Assembly (NCBI RefSeq): GCF_039521925.1
Contig: NZ_BAAACY010000015.1
Span: 1 to 13,150 of the forward strand
Origin: Virgibacillus salarius
GTDB lineage: Bacteria > Bacillota > Bacilli > Bacillales > Amphibacillaceae
Reading direction: 5' to 3'
Length of the DNA stretch: 13,150 bases
This document shows positions 1-6,556 of the stretch, in pieces (positions within the stretch are counted from its first letter, which is position 1; each line of letters starts with the position of its first letter). Position numbers and translations under genes: made by a program. A model generated the notes under the pieces. The model was given only the letters and a program-made list of their open reading frames with translations, had not been told where the DNA came from and ran no database searches.

Positions 1-42
1 TCCATAATAGCTACTAGAGGAAGCGTAAATCTGAGCATTTAG
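1..42 (+). CDS. Possible C-terminal tail of an upstream + strand gene (partial)
   Basis: Frame 1 is open from the window edge to a TAG at 40-42 and would encode 13 residues ending NLSI. A + strand terminator begins 9 nt later, so some + strand gene must end near here. The other two frames close at about 7 and 17, so they could also be the ending frame. The product cannot be identified from so short a tail. Confidence 0.22.
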   Translation, partial: SIIATRGSVNLSI

Positions 43-50
43 TGATAAGG

Positions 51-78
51 ACTGAGCGAATTTTGCTCAGTTTTTTTT
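51..78 (+). terminator. Rho-independent terminator of the upstream + strand gene
   Basis: ACTGAGC (51-57) pairs with GCTCAGT (65-71) across a 7-nt loop and is followed by a run of eight T on the + strand. The T-run is on the + side only, so it ends a transcript from the left of the window. It does not serve as a good terminator for the - strand phosphatase gene that ends at 82. Confidence 0.8.
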
Positions 79-81
79 AAT

Positions 82-870
82 TCACTTCACTAGACCTAAC
101 TGTTTCAGCCCATTGAAGATACCAGAATTCTGTACGGATGTGGTTTGGTGTTTTGCAAATGGTAGAAGATTAGGATCACCGTTCTCCATAATAAAACCCT
201 CTCCTACAGCTTGTAGCATTTCTTTATCATTCATACCATCTCCAAATGCGATAGCCTGTTCTTTTTTTATTTGTAGATGCTTTAGGACTCCCTTAACTGC
301 TTCTCCTTTATTCACTTGTTTGCGAATGATATCATAACAGTTTTCGACTCCCTCTACATTTACCTTAGATAAATGAATACCTTCTTCCATTGCCTCATAC
401 AATTTTATTTGGTCTGGACTGACGTTCATAATTGAAGCGCCAAGTATCTGATCAAGTACATGATCTGATAGCCTTTCGTTTTGCTTTAACTGAAAAACTT
501 CTGCAAAATCTTTCGTAATTGAATTAAATAAAGTTGTAAAATAGTTTTTTTCACTTGTATAGCAAACGAGTTCATGATGATGCTTGCTTGCAAGTAACAG
601 AAAACTTTCTAATGTATGCTGTTTCATAGGTTCATTGACAAGTGGCTTATCTTGATATGCGGCATAGGCACCATTATAGCCAATGTATGCATCAATTCCC
701 AGGTCATGAGCTAAGTCGTTTACTTCGTGAAGGGGCCTTCCTGTACAAAGGAAAACAAGTATTCCTTGCTGTTGTACTTGGACGATTGCCTCTTTTGTAG
801 AAGGTGAGTATGTATGGTCTGGTTTTAATATAGTACCGTCGATATCGAGGAATAGAATTTTATAGTTCAT
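82..870 (-). CDS. Cof-type HAD-IIB family sugar-phosphatase-like hydrolase
   Basis: This encodes a 262-residue cytosolic phosphatase of the haloacid dehalogenase superfamily, Cof/YkrA-like subfamily, expected to hydrolyse sugar phosphates or other small phosphate esters with Mg2+. All four HAD motifs are visible: DIDGT with nucleophile Asp9 and acid/base Asp11, Thr43 in CTGRP, Lys188 in NKGEAV, and GDGMND with Asp211 and Asp215. The roughly 100-residue insert between motifs II and III is the C2 cap. I chose the ATG at 870 because AAAGGAG lies at ideal distance before it; an in-frame upstream start at 897 would add nine residues without a good ribosome site. It is transcribed away from the polyol genes and nothing ties it to them. 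The true substrate cannot be told from sequence, since C2-capped HADs are often promiscuous. Confidence 0.9.
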   Translation of the reverse strand: MNYKILFLDIDGTILKPDHTYSPSTKEAIVQVQQQGILVFLCTGRPLHEVNDLAHDLGIDAYIGYNGAYAAYQDKPLVNEPMKQHTLESFLLLASKHHHELVCYTSEKNYFTTLFNSITKDFAEVFQLKQNERLSDHVLDQILGASIMNVSPDQIKLYEAMEEGIHLSKVNVEGVENCYDIIRKQVNKGEAVKGVLKHLQIKKEQAIAFGDGMNDKEMLQAVGEGFIMENGDPNLLPFAKHQTTSVQNSGIFNGLKQLGLVK

Positions 871-1012
871 GGACTTCTCCTTTGTTTGCATATTCAACCT
901 TATGCTACCTATTATTCAAATACGAAAGCCATTTGTCAATTCCGTTGAAAGTGGGAAGGTTATCTAATAGTATTATCTATTAAAATTTAAAAAATCTGTT
1001 TATTGATATTAG

Positions 1013-1045
1013 AAAAAAGAAGTGAGTTTTTTAATCCCACCTCTT
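1013..1045 (-). terminator. Rho-independent terminator of the DeoR-family gene
   Basis: On the - strand AAGAGGTGGG (1045-1036) pairs with CTCACTTCTT (1026-1017) through two G-U wobbles, then the RNA runs into a U-rich stretch (1018-1013). The stem starts inside the regulator's stop codon, a compact arrangement. The wobbles favour the - strand RNA. Confidence 0.65.
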
Positions 1046-1823
1046 ATGTTTCATTCGTAATAATGGTATCTATACGATATTCGTTTAACTTGTTTAAAAA
1101 TGGTGACTCGATTGGCTGATCTGTAATTAATCGATCAATCTGTTCAAATTTGGCAAATACCGCACTGGAAGATTTACCGATTTTGGAGGAGTCAACTAAA
1201 GCAATTACTTTTGAGGCTCGTTTCACAATCTCCTTTTTAATTTGCACTTCATATAAGTTAAAATCCTCTAAACCATTTTCGAAGGAAAATCCATTTGCAG
1301 ATGTAAACATAATATCAATATTTACGTAATCCAGAATATCAATTCCTAATGTGCCTTCAATTGAAGTTGATTTTTTAGTTACGACACCACCAATTAATAT
1401 TACAGTAATATCTGGATTATCCTTTAATTCAATTGCTGTTTGCAGTCCACTCGTAACAACGGTTAAGCGTAGTGATGCCGAATTTAATAAGCGAGCCAAC
1501 TCTAATGCCGTGGAACTTGCATCGAGTAAGATACATTGTTTTTCTTCAATGAGTTCAATTGCTTTTTTAGAAATTTGGATTTTTTCTTCTTTATTCTTCT
1601 TTTGTCTTACGTTGAAGCTATTATCGTTTTCTTTATCTTCATTAAGCACTGCCCCACCATGAGTTCTTGTTAAAAGCCCCTCATGCTCCATTTTATTTAG
1701 ATCAGCTCGCAATGTAGCTTCGGATACCCCAATCTGGGAAGCGATTTCTTTAACAGTAATCCGCTTTCTCTCATGAAGAAGATCAATAATCTTACTCCTT
1801 CGTTCACTAGCAAACATTTTCAT
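1044..1823 (-). CDS. DeoR-family transcriptional repressor of the polyol cluster
   Basis: A 259-residue regulator of the DeoR/GlpR family. Residues 3-57 form the winged helix-turn-helix (ITVKEIASQIGVSEATLRAD, then the wing with LLTRTHGGAVL, a family signature). The rest is the DeoRC sensor domain, related to sugar-phosphate isomerases, with the DSSK motif near residue 211 that lines the phosphosugar pocket. Family members usually repress a neighbouring operon until a phosphorylated sugar binds. Here the natural inducer would be an intermediate such as erythrulose 4-phosphate or erythrose 4-phosphate (inference). The start at 1823 is supported by AAGGGTGA 7 nt upstream; a Met at residue 3 is a weaker alternative. 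It is divergent from the dehydrogenase gene across 269 nt that hold the candidate operators and a cre box, the usual layout for a local regulator. Confidence 0.9.
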   Translation of the reverse strand: MKMFASERRSKIIDLLHERKRITVKEIASQIGVSEATLRADLNKMEHEGLLTRTHGGAVLNEDKENDNSFNVRQKKNKEEKIQISKKAIELIEEKQCILLDASSTALELARLLNSASLRLTVVTSGLQTAIELKDNPDITVILIGGVVTKKSTSIEGTLGIDILDYVNIDIMFTSANGFSFENGLEDFNLYEVQIKKEIVKRASKVIALVDSSKIGKSSSAVFAKFEQIDRLITDQPIESPFLNKLNEYRIDTIITNET

Positions 1824-1855
1824 GAAGTTTCACCCTTATATATATTCTATCCTTA

Positions 1856-1884
1856 ATCTTATTTCATTTATCGGTAATTATCAA
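1856..1884 (-). promoter_or_regulatory. Candidate promoter of the DeoR-family gene
   Basis: On the - strand TTGATA (1884-1879) is followed after 17 nt by TAAGAT (1861-1856). The -35 is good and the -10 matches 4 of 6. It lies about 32 nt before the start codon. An ATTTTCGT octamer (1900-1907) sits just upstream, so autoregulation is possible. Confidence 0.4.
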
Positions 1885-1899
1885 TATCTAACCATATAT

Positions 1900-1907
1900 A
1901 TTTTCGT
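1900..1907 (-). promoter_or_regulatory. Candidate operator half-site ACGAAAAT (copy 1)
   Basis: This reads ACGAAAAT on the - strand and is flanked by A-rich sequence as in the other copies (1980-1987, 2047-2054, 6479-6486). It sits upstream of the repressor's own candidate promoter. DeoR-family proteins often bind direct or inverted repeats of CGAAA-type sequence, but binding here is inferred. Confidence 0.4.
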
Positions 1908-1971
1908 TTTATGTTAATTAATGAAAAATACTTATTTAAATAAGTAAAATTGAAAAAAATCAAAAATAATA

Positions 1972-1999
1972 TTGACAATACGAAAATGAATGATAATAT
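1972..1999 (+). promoter_or_regulatory. Main promoter of the polyol operon
   Basis: A perfect TTGACA -35 (1972-1977) is followed after 16 nt by TAATAT (1994-1999), with TGA just before it forming an extended -10. It lies about 95 nt upstream of the dehydrogenase start. The candidate operator copy 1980-1987 is in the spacer, where a bound repressor would block RNA polymerase. Confidence 0.65.
1980..1987 (+). promoter_or_regulatory. Candidate operator half-site ACGAAAAT (copy 2, in promoter spacer)
   Basis: The octamer lies between the -35 and -10 elements of the main promoter, followed by GAATGA. The same octamer recurs at 2047-2054 and before the rpiB promoter at 6479-6486. This is the best-placed copy for repression by the divergent DeoR-family protein. 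Confidence 0.45.
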
Positions 2000-2010
2000 A
2001 TAAATAGAAA

Positions 2011-2026
2011 TTGAAAACGATTTCAA
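2011..2026 (+). promoter_or_regulatory. cre box (CcpA binding site)
   Basis: TTGAAAACGATTTCAA is a near-palindrome matching the Bacillus catabolite-responsive element (TGAAARCG-NTTTCA pattern with central CG). It begins about 12 nt after the -10, so CcpA-HPr(Ser-P) would act by blocking promoter clearance. It implies that the polyol operon is shut off when preferred sugars are present. Confidence 0.85.
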
Positions 2027-2046
2027 AAAAATCGTGATTCATTTCT

Positions 2047-2054
2047 ACGAAAAT
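2047..2054 (+). promoter_or_regulatory. Candidate operator half-site ACGAAAAT (copy 3)
   Basis: A further exact copy of the octamer lies in the 5' leader, 67 nt downstream of copy 2 and 38 nt before the dehydrogenase ATG. The spacing could allow looping or cooperative binding with copy 2. Function is inferred from recurrence only. Confidence 0.35.
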
Positions 2055-2092
2055 AATGCTTTACGGATACGAATTGAAAGGGAGATGGGAGT

Positions 2093-3205
2093 ATGGAAAA
2101 GGCATTAGAAAAAAATGTTAGTAAACAACAAGAAATTCCTGAACATATGAAAGCGATTGTAGCATATAGCCCGAAAAATTATAAACTTGAGGAAAAGGTT
2201 AAATCACCGAAGTTAGAAAATGAAAAGGAAATAATCATTAAAGTAGAAGCATGTGGTATTTGTGCTGGTGATATTAAGGCTTATGAAGGTGCTCCGAGTT
2301 TCTGGGGAGATGAAACACAGCCCGCCTATATAAAAGCTCCAATGATTCCAGGTCATGAGTTTATTGGTCGCATCGTGCAAAAGGGGGAAGCAGTTACTGA
2401 TTTTGAAGTTGGTGATCGAGTGATTTCCGAACAAATTGTTCCTTGTTGGGAATGCCGCTTTTGTAACCGCGGTCAGTATTGGATGTGTGAAAAGCATGAT
2501 TTATATGGTTTCCAAAATAATGTAAACGGTGGCATGGCTGAATATATGAAGTTTACAAAAGAAGCTATTAATTACAAAGTACCTGAAGATTTGCCGATTG
2601 AAGATGCTATCTTAATTGAACCGTATGCTTGTAGTCTTCACGCTGTACAACGCGCTCAAGTGCAATTAGGTGATATTGTTGTACTTTCTGGTGCAGGAAC
2701 TTTGGGGTTAGGAATGGTTGGTGCAATTAAAAAAGCTGGACCCAAAAAATTAGTCGTATTGGATATGAAAGAAGACCGTTTGAAATTAGCGAAGCAGTTT
2801 GGTGCAGATATTGTTTTGAATCCAAGTAAAACAGATGTTGTAAAGGAAATTAAAGATATGACCGATGGATATGGCTGTGATATTTATATTGAAGCAACAG
2901 GTCATCCGAAATCAGTGGAACAAGGTCTGCATGCTATTCGAAAACTTGGGCGATTTGTGGAATTTAGTGTGTTTGGCGAGCCGGTTTCCGTGGATTGGAG
3001 CATTATAAGTGATCGGAAAGAGCTTGATTTATTAGGTTCTCACCTCGGCCCATACTGTTACCCTTTAGTGATAGAAGGTATTTCCAACGGAGACTTTCCA
3101 ACAGCGGGGGTTGTTACACATCAACTACCACTAGAAGACTTTGAAAAGGGCTTTGAATTAATGAAAAAAGGCGATAAGTCGTTAAAAATTATTTTACAGC
3201 CATAA
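2093..3205 (+). CDS. Zinc-dependent polyol dehydrogenase (erythritol/threitol dehydrogenase-like)
   Basis: A 370-residue medium-chain dehydrogenase expected to oxidise a sugar alcohol to a ketose with NAD+. The catalytic zinc region shows Cys57 (in CGICAGD), His88-Glu89 (GHEF) and Glu175. Structural zinc cysteines are 118, 121, 124 and 132. The Rossmann nucleotide loop GAGTLG is at 199-204, and Asp223 at the end of the next strand favours NAD+ over NADP+. The ATG at 2093 is preceded by GGGAGATGGGAG. It is the first gene of the cluster, followed after 26 nt by a polyol permease and then a dihydroxyacetone-kinase pair. This context and the overall sequence character resemble erythritol/L-threitol dehydrogenases of tetritol pathways. 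The exact polyol and stereochemistry cannot be read from sequence; other sugar alcohols (ribitol, arabitol) are possible but fit the kinase and isomerase less well. Confidence 0.85.
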   Translation: MEKALEKNVSKQQEIPEHMKAIVAYSPKNYKLEEKVKSPKLENEKEIIIKVEACGICAGDIKAYEGAPSFWGDETQPAYIKAPMIPGHEFIGRIVQKGEAVTDFEVGDRVISEQIVPCWECRFCNRGQYWMCEKHDLYGFQNNVNGGMAEYMKFTKEAINYKVPEDLPIEDAILIEPYACSLHAVQRAQVQLGDIVVLSGAGTLGLGMVGAIKKAGPKKLVVLDMKEDRLKLAKQFGADIVLNPSKTDVVKEIKDMTDGYGCDIYIEATGHPKSVEQGLHAIRKLGRFVEFSVFGEPVSVDWSIISDRKELDLLGSHLGPYCYPLVIEGISNGDFPTAGVVTHQLPLEDFEKGFELMKKGDKSLKIILQP

Positions 3206-3231
3206 CGATGTCTAATACAAGGGGGAGAATC

Positions 3232-4512
3232 ATGCCAAATTTAAATCAAAATCAAACATTTTTAGACAGAATAGGTATTCCAGCAAATTTAGCCTGGGGG
3301 TACTTTGGTGTATTGATTTTTATGATGGGAGATGGTCTAGAGTTAGCCTGGATTAGCCCATTTCTTGTAGATGAAGGGTTATCCGTTCAGCAAGCAGCAT
3401 TTCTTACAACATCTTATGGGGTAACAATTGCTATTGCAGCTTGGTTATCCGGGGTCTTAGTGGAAGCATTTGGTCCTAGAAAAACGATGACCACTGGTCT
3501 GGTTCTATATTTAATTGGGCATATCCTATTTGTCGGCCTAGCCATACCGAACCTTCATTATGAATTGATGATTCCAACATATGCGTTACGTGGGTTTGGT
3601 TACCCATTATTTGCCTATGCATTTCTTGTTTGGATAACGTATCGTACACCACAATGTCAACTAGGAACTGCCGTAGGTTGGTTTTGGTTTGTGTTTACCG
3701 GCGGCCTAAGTGTACTAGGGGCGTACTATTCAAGCTGGGCAATTAAAGCAATTGGACATATACCGACGATGTGGAGTGCGGTTTTATGGGTATGTGTTGG
3801 AGCATTTTTCGCAATAATTGTTAATCGGGATAAATTTAAATTAGAGGCGAAAAATAGTGCGGATAATAAATTAAAAGAATTAGTAAATGGAATAACGATT
3901 TTAAAAAGGGAGCCAAAGGTTGCTATAGCTGGTATTGTTCGTATTATCAACCAAGCATCTCAATATGCTTTTCCGTTATTCTTACCTATTTATCTAGCAG
4001 ATCAAGGCATCCAAACTACCGTTTGGCTAAATATTTGGGGAACCATCTTCATTTCCAATATAGCATTTAACTTAATCTTTGGCTATGTGGGAGACAAATT
4101 TGGTTGGAGAAATACTGTCATGTGGTTTGGGGCAGTTGGTTGTGGGGTCTTTACCCTGATGATGTTTTATGTCCCACAGGTTTTTACAGGGAATATTTTC
4201 TTAATTGGATTAATTGGTATGCTATGGGGAGCTTGTTTAGCTGGATTTGTACCACTTTCTGCTTTAACACCTTCATTAGTTGGAGATGGTGACAAAGGAG
4301 CCGCCATGTCTATTCTAAATTTAGGGGCTGGCTTATGCGTTTTTGTAGGACCTGCACTTGTTGCATTATTCTATGATTTAATAGGCACGCAAGGTCTAAT
4401 GTGGTTATTAGCTGGATTATATTTTGCTGGAGCAATTATGACTATGTTCTTAAAATTACCTGAGCAAGAGGTTGAAATAGAAGAAAAAGATAGAGCACGC
4501 TCCGTTGTTTAA
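3232..4512 (+). CDS. MFS polyol permease, RbtT/DalT/CsbX-like
   Basis: A 426-residue major facilitator with about twelve hydrophobic segments, expected to import a polyol with H+ across the cytoplasmic membrane. The N-terminal stretch with MGDGLELAWISPFL, followed by a loop with FGPRKTM after the second segment, resembles the ribitol (RbtT), arabitol (DalT) and CsbX permeases. A central charged loop (KLEAKNSADNKLKEL, about residues 202-217) separates the two six-helix halves; the second half repeats the loop motif as GDKFGWRNT. I start it at the ATG at 3232 because AAGGGGGAGA lies just before it; an ATG at 3208 would put that ribosome site inside the gene. It sits directly between the dehydrogenase and the kinase genes, so its substrate should be the polyol that the dehydrogenase oxidises. 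Confidence 0.85.
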   Translation: MPNLNQNQTFLDRIGIPANLAWGYFGVLIFMMGDGLELAWISPFLVDEGLSVQQAAFLTTSYGVTIAIAAWLSGVLVEAFGPRKTMTTGLVLYLIGHILFVGLAIPNLHYELMIPTYALRGFGYPLFAYAFLVWITYRTPQCQLGTAVGWFWFVFTGGLSVLGAYYSSWAIKAIGHIPTMWSAVLWVCVGAFFAIIVNRDKFKLEAKNSADNKLKELVNGITILKREPKVAIAGIVRIINQASQYAFPLFLPIYLADQGIQTTVWLNIWGTIFISNIAFNLIFGYVGDKFGWRNTVMWFGAVGCGVFTLMMFYVPQVFTGNIFLIGLIGMLWGACLAGFVPLSALTPSLVGDGDKGAAMSILNLGAGLCVFVGPALVALFYDLIGTQGLMWLLAGLYFAGAIMTMFLKLPEQEVEIEEKDRARSVV

Positions 4513-4527
4513 TAGCATGTGAATACG

Positions 4528-4561
4528 TATGAATAGTCCACAGAAGCATGGGCTATTCATA
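4528..4561 (+). other. Intercistronic hairpin between permease and dhaK
   Basis: TATGAATAGTCCA (4528-4540) pairs with TGGGCTATTCATA (4549-4561), giving a 13-bp stem with one G-U pair and an 8-nt loop. No T-run follows, so it is unlikely to be a strong intrinsic terminator. Such hairpins often stabilise the upstream mRNA 3' end or set unequal expression within an operon. Confidence 0.6.
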
Positions 4562-4648
4562 AGCTAATGCAACGGTTTATTATGATAGAATGAAAAGTGG
4601 GAAGTTTCTAATTTTTTGAGGTTACTATTAAATGAGAGGTGTGCATCA

Positions 4649-5653
4649 ATGAAAAAGCTAATAAATAATCCAACCAATGTAGTAGAGGAAATGATTGAAG
4701 GATATATGAAAGCGCATTCTGATTACATAAGGCAATTACCAGAAAACAACCGTTCATTAGTTACTGCTAGACAAACAAGGGATAATAAAGTAGGTATTCT
4801 AATCGGTGGTGGTTCAGGGCACGAGCCCGGTTTTATGGGATATGTAGGTGATGGAATGGCTGATGGTGTAGCTGTAGGAAATATATTCGCTTCTCCGTCA
4901 CCAGATCCTATTCTAGAAGTAACAAAAGCTATTGATAAAGGAGCAGGAGTAGTATACTTATACGGAAATTATGCTGGAGATGTTATGAATTTTGGAATGG
5001 CAGCGGAAATGGCTGATTTAGAGGAAGATATTCAAGTAGGATCAGCGCTCGCAACAGATGATGTTGCATCTGCACCAAAAGAAGAAATGGAGAAGCGTCG
5101 TGGTATAGCGGGAGAATTCTTTATTTATAAAGCAGCTGGAGCAGCAGCAGATTTTGGGTATAATTTAGAAAATGTAGTACGTGTTGCTGAAAAAGCGAAT
5201 TCTAACACCCGTTCGATGGGAGTTGGTTTATCACCATGCTCCTTACCTCAAACGGGGAAACCTAGTTTTGAACTAAGAGAGAATGAGATGGAAATTGGTT
5301 TGGGACATCATGGAGAACCTGGAATTGAAAAGGGTCCACTTGAAACTGCAGACCATGTTGCAGATCGACTTGTTAAGGACATATTACAAGATATTCAGAT
5401 TAACAAAGGGGAGCAGGTGGCAGTATTAATTAATGGTTTAGGTTCAACTCCAAGAATGGAACTATATATTGTTTATCGTAGAGTAGAGCAATTATTAAAA
5501 GAGCAGGGTATAGGGATTTACCGTTCTTATGTAGGTGATTACATTACTTCACTTGAGATGGGTGGTTGCTCTGTAACAATTATGAAGTTAGATGCTGAAT
5601 TAAAGAAAACAATGGACCATCCAGTAAATTGCCCGATGTTTGTACAAAAATAA
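4649..5653 (+). CDS. dhaK: Dihydroxyacetone kinase-type subunit DhaK (likely erythrulose kinase, substrate-binding subunit)
   Basis: A 334-residue DhaK subunit. The family binds a short ketose as a covalent hemiaminal on a histidine and passes it to the phosphate-bearing DhaL. The key residues are present: GGGSGHEP at 53-60 with His58, Asp111 in YAGDVMNF, and the covalent His221 in GHHGEPG. His220 just before it is often Ile in the form I know best (GIHGEPG), which may affect the pocket. The start at 4649 is set by GAGAGGTG 7 nt upstream; an in-frame TTG at 4616 adds 11 residues without support. Followed by dhaL after 28 nt. Within this cluster the substrate is more likely erythrulose than dihydroxyacetone, since DhaK-family enzymes serve as D-erythrulose kinases in known tetritol pathways. 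No PTS-type DhaM is in the window, so an ATP-dependent two-subunit kinase is plausible but unproven. Confidence 0.92.
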   Translation: MKKLINNPTNVVEEMIEGYMKAHSDYIRQLPENNRSLVTARQTRDNKVGILIGGGSGHEPGFMGYVGDGMADGVAVGNIFASPSPDPILEVTKAIDKGAGVVYLYGNYAGDVMNFGMAAEMADLEEDIQVGSALATDDVASAPKEEMEKRRGIAGEFFIYKAAGAAADFGYNLENVVRVAEKANSNTRSMGVGLSPCSLPQTGKPSFELRENEMEIGLGHHGEPGIEKGPLETADHVADRLVKDILQDIQINKGEQVAVLINGLGSTPRMELYIVYRRVEQLLKEQGIGIYRSYVGDYITSLEMGGCSVTIMKLDAELKKTMDHPVNCPMFVQK

Positions 5654-5681
5654 TTCTATGTCCTAAATGGGGGGATCAAAA

Positions 5682-6338
5682 ATGGAGATAACAGCTAGAG
5701 ATTTTAAGGATTATTTTATATTGATTGTAAATATGATTGAAGAGCAAAAAGATTACCTTTGTGAACTTGACCGAAGGATTGGTGATGGAGATCACGGAGT
5801 TACGATGTCTATTGGCTGGCAAGCTGTACATGAAAGGCTGTTAAATGAGCTCGCTGAAGAAGAAGACAGTGCAAAAATTAGTCTAATTGTTGGAAAGACA
5901 TTTTTAAATGCAGTCGGTTCTTCTGTCGGTCCTTTATATGCAACAGGTTTTATGAGAGGTGCTAAAACAATTAAAAATAAATTGACGGTTCATACTGATG
6001 ATCTGGTAGCATATTGGCTTGCTTTCGCTAAAGGAATTAAGGAACGGGGAAGGTCTGAAGTTGGAGACAAAACAATGGTTGATACACTTGAACCATTTGC
6101 GACGATGTTGGAGACGAAATATAAGGAATCGAACGACTTTATTGCAGCATATAGTGAGGCAATTGCTGCGGCAAAAGAAGGTATGGAATCTACGAAGGAT
6201 TTAGTATCGAGAAAGGGGCGTTCTAGTAGATTAGGAGAAAGATCGGTAGGTGCTCTAGATCCAGGAGCTACTTCTGCCTATTTCATACTTGCTACGTTTT
6301 TAGACTTTGTGGAAGCGAAAAAAGTAAAAGCAAGTTAA
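5682..6338 (+). CDS. dhaL: Dihydroxyacetone kinase-type subunit DhaL (nucleotide-binding subunit)
   Basis: A 218-residue all-helical DhaL subunit that holds ADP/ATP with Mg2+ and transfers phosphate to the ketose on DhaK. The Mg-nucleotide aspartates are visible in LDRRIGDGDHG (Asp30, Asp35, Asp37, His38). Further conserved motifs are NAVGSSVGPLYATGF (77-90), GDKTMVDTL (128-136) and GRSSRLGERSVGALDPGA (179-196), the last closing over the nucleotide. The ATG at 5682 has GGGGGGA upstream; an ATG at 5667 overlaps that ribosome site and is less likely. A long terminator-like hairpin begins 28 nt after its stop, so it is probably the last gene of the first transcription unit. Whether it uses ATP directly or is rephosphorylated by a PTS DhaM encoded elsewhere cannot be decided here. 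Confidence 0.92.
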   Translation: MEITARDFKDYFILIVNMIEEQKDYLCELDRRIGDGDHGVTMSIGWQAVHERLLNELAEEEDSAKISLIVGKTFLNAVGSSVGPLYATGFMRGAKTIKNKLTVHTDDLVAYWLAFAKGIKERGRSEVGDKTMVDTLEPFATMLETKYKESNDFIAAYSEAIAAAKEGMESTKDLVSRKGRSSRLGERSVGALDPGATSAYFILATFLDFVEAKKVKAS

Positions 6339-6365
6339 GGGTAATAAAAAAAGAGTAAAGGATCG

Positions 6366-6407
6366 AAAAAAATAGGATCAGATACTTTTCTCTGATTCTA
6401 TTTTTTT
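6366..6407 (+). terminator. Terminator after dhaL (long A/T-flanked hairpin)
   Basis: A 17-nt arm (6366-6382, starting with seven A) pairs with 6391-6407 (ending in seven T), with a single G-U wobble and an 8-nt loop. The T-run at the end makes it a good intrinsic terminator for the dehydrogenase-dhaL unit, and the A-tract makes it potentially bidirectional. It divides the cluster in two, consistent with a separate promoter before rpiB. Confidence 0.8.
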
Positions 6408-6478
6408 GTAATTATTATCGCGCATTTTATTGGAAGTAAGATCCCCATTTTATTTTAAAAACAATACAATAAATAAAA

Positions 6479-6486
6479 ACGAAAAT
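6479..6486 (+). promoter_or_regulatory. Candidate operator half-site ACGAAAAT (copy 4, before rpiB)
   Basis: An exact copy of the octamer found three times in the regulator/dehydrogenase intergenic region. It lies 6 nt upstream of the candidate rpiB -35. It suggests that the DeoR-family repressor also controls the second transcription unit. Confidence 0.4.
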
Positions 6487-6491
6487 AAATA

Positions 6492-6520
6492 TTGAAAAAT
6501 AATAAAATATGAAATAAAAT
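6492..6520 (+). promoter_or_regulatory. Candidate promoter of rpiB-glpX
   Basis: TTGAAA (6492-6497) and TAAAAT (6515-6520) are separated by 17 nt and each matches consensus at 5 of 6 positions. The site lies 36 nt before the rpiB ATG, after the dhaL terminator. The region is very AT-rich, so chance matches are likely and confidence is moderate. Confidence 0.5.
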
Positions 6521-6540
6521 GAAAAGAAATGAACAGAAAT
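6511..6540 (+). repeat. Three imperfect 10-bp direct repeats at the rpiB promoter
   Basis: GAAATAAAAT, GAAAAGAAAT and GAACAGAAAT lie head to tail, one helical turn apart, covering the -10 and the probable start of transcription. Tandem GAAA repeats in phase with the helix resemble operators of DeoR-family repressors. The low complexity of the region makes this tentative. Confidence 0.4.
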
Positions 6541-6556
6541 ATGGGGGCTTTGTAAC

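Noticed and set aside
113..337. Antisense open frame opposite the HAD phosphatase, and similar open frames opposite the dehydrogenase, glpX and peptidase genes
   Set aside because: No ribosome sites, no recognisable domains, and each lies fully inside a well-supported gene on the other strand.
2017..2034. Small dyad CGATTT/AAATCG as a leader terminator or attenuator
   Set aside because: It is only 6 bp, overlaps the cre box, and has no T-run after it.
4649..6338. Ordinary glycerol/dihydroxyacetone catabolism as the role of dhaKL
   Set aside because: There is no glycerol dehydrogenase, DhaM, DhaR or glycerol facilitator. A polyol permease and an RpiB-type isomerase fit a four-carbon substrate better. 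Not fully excluded.
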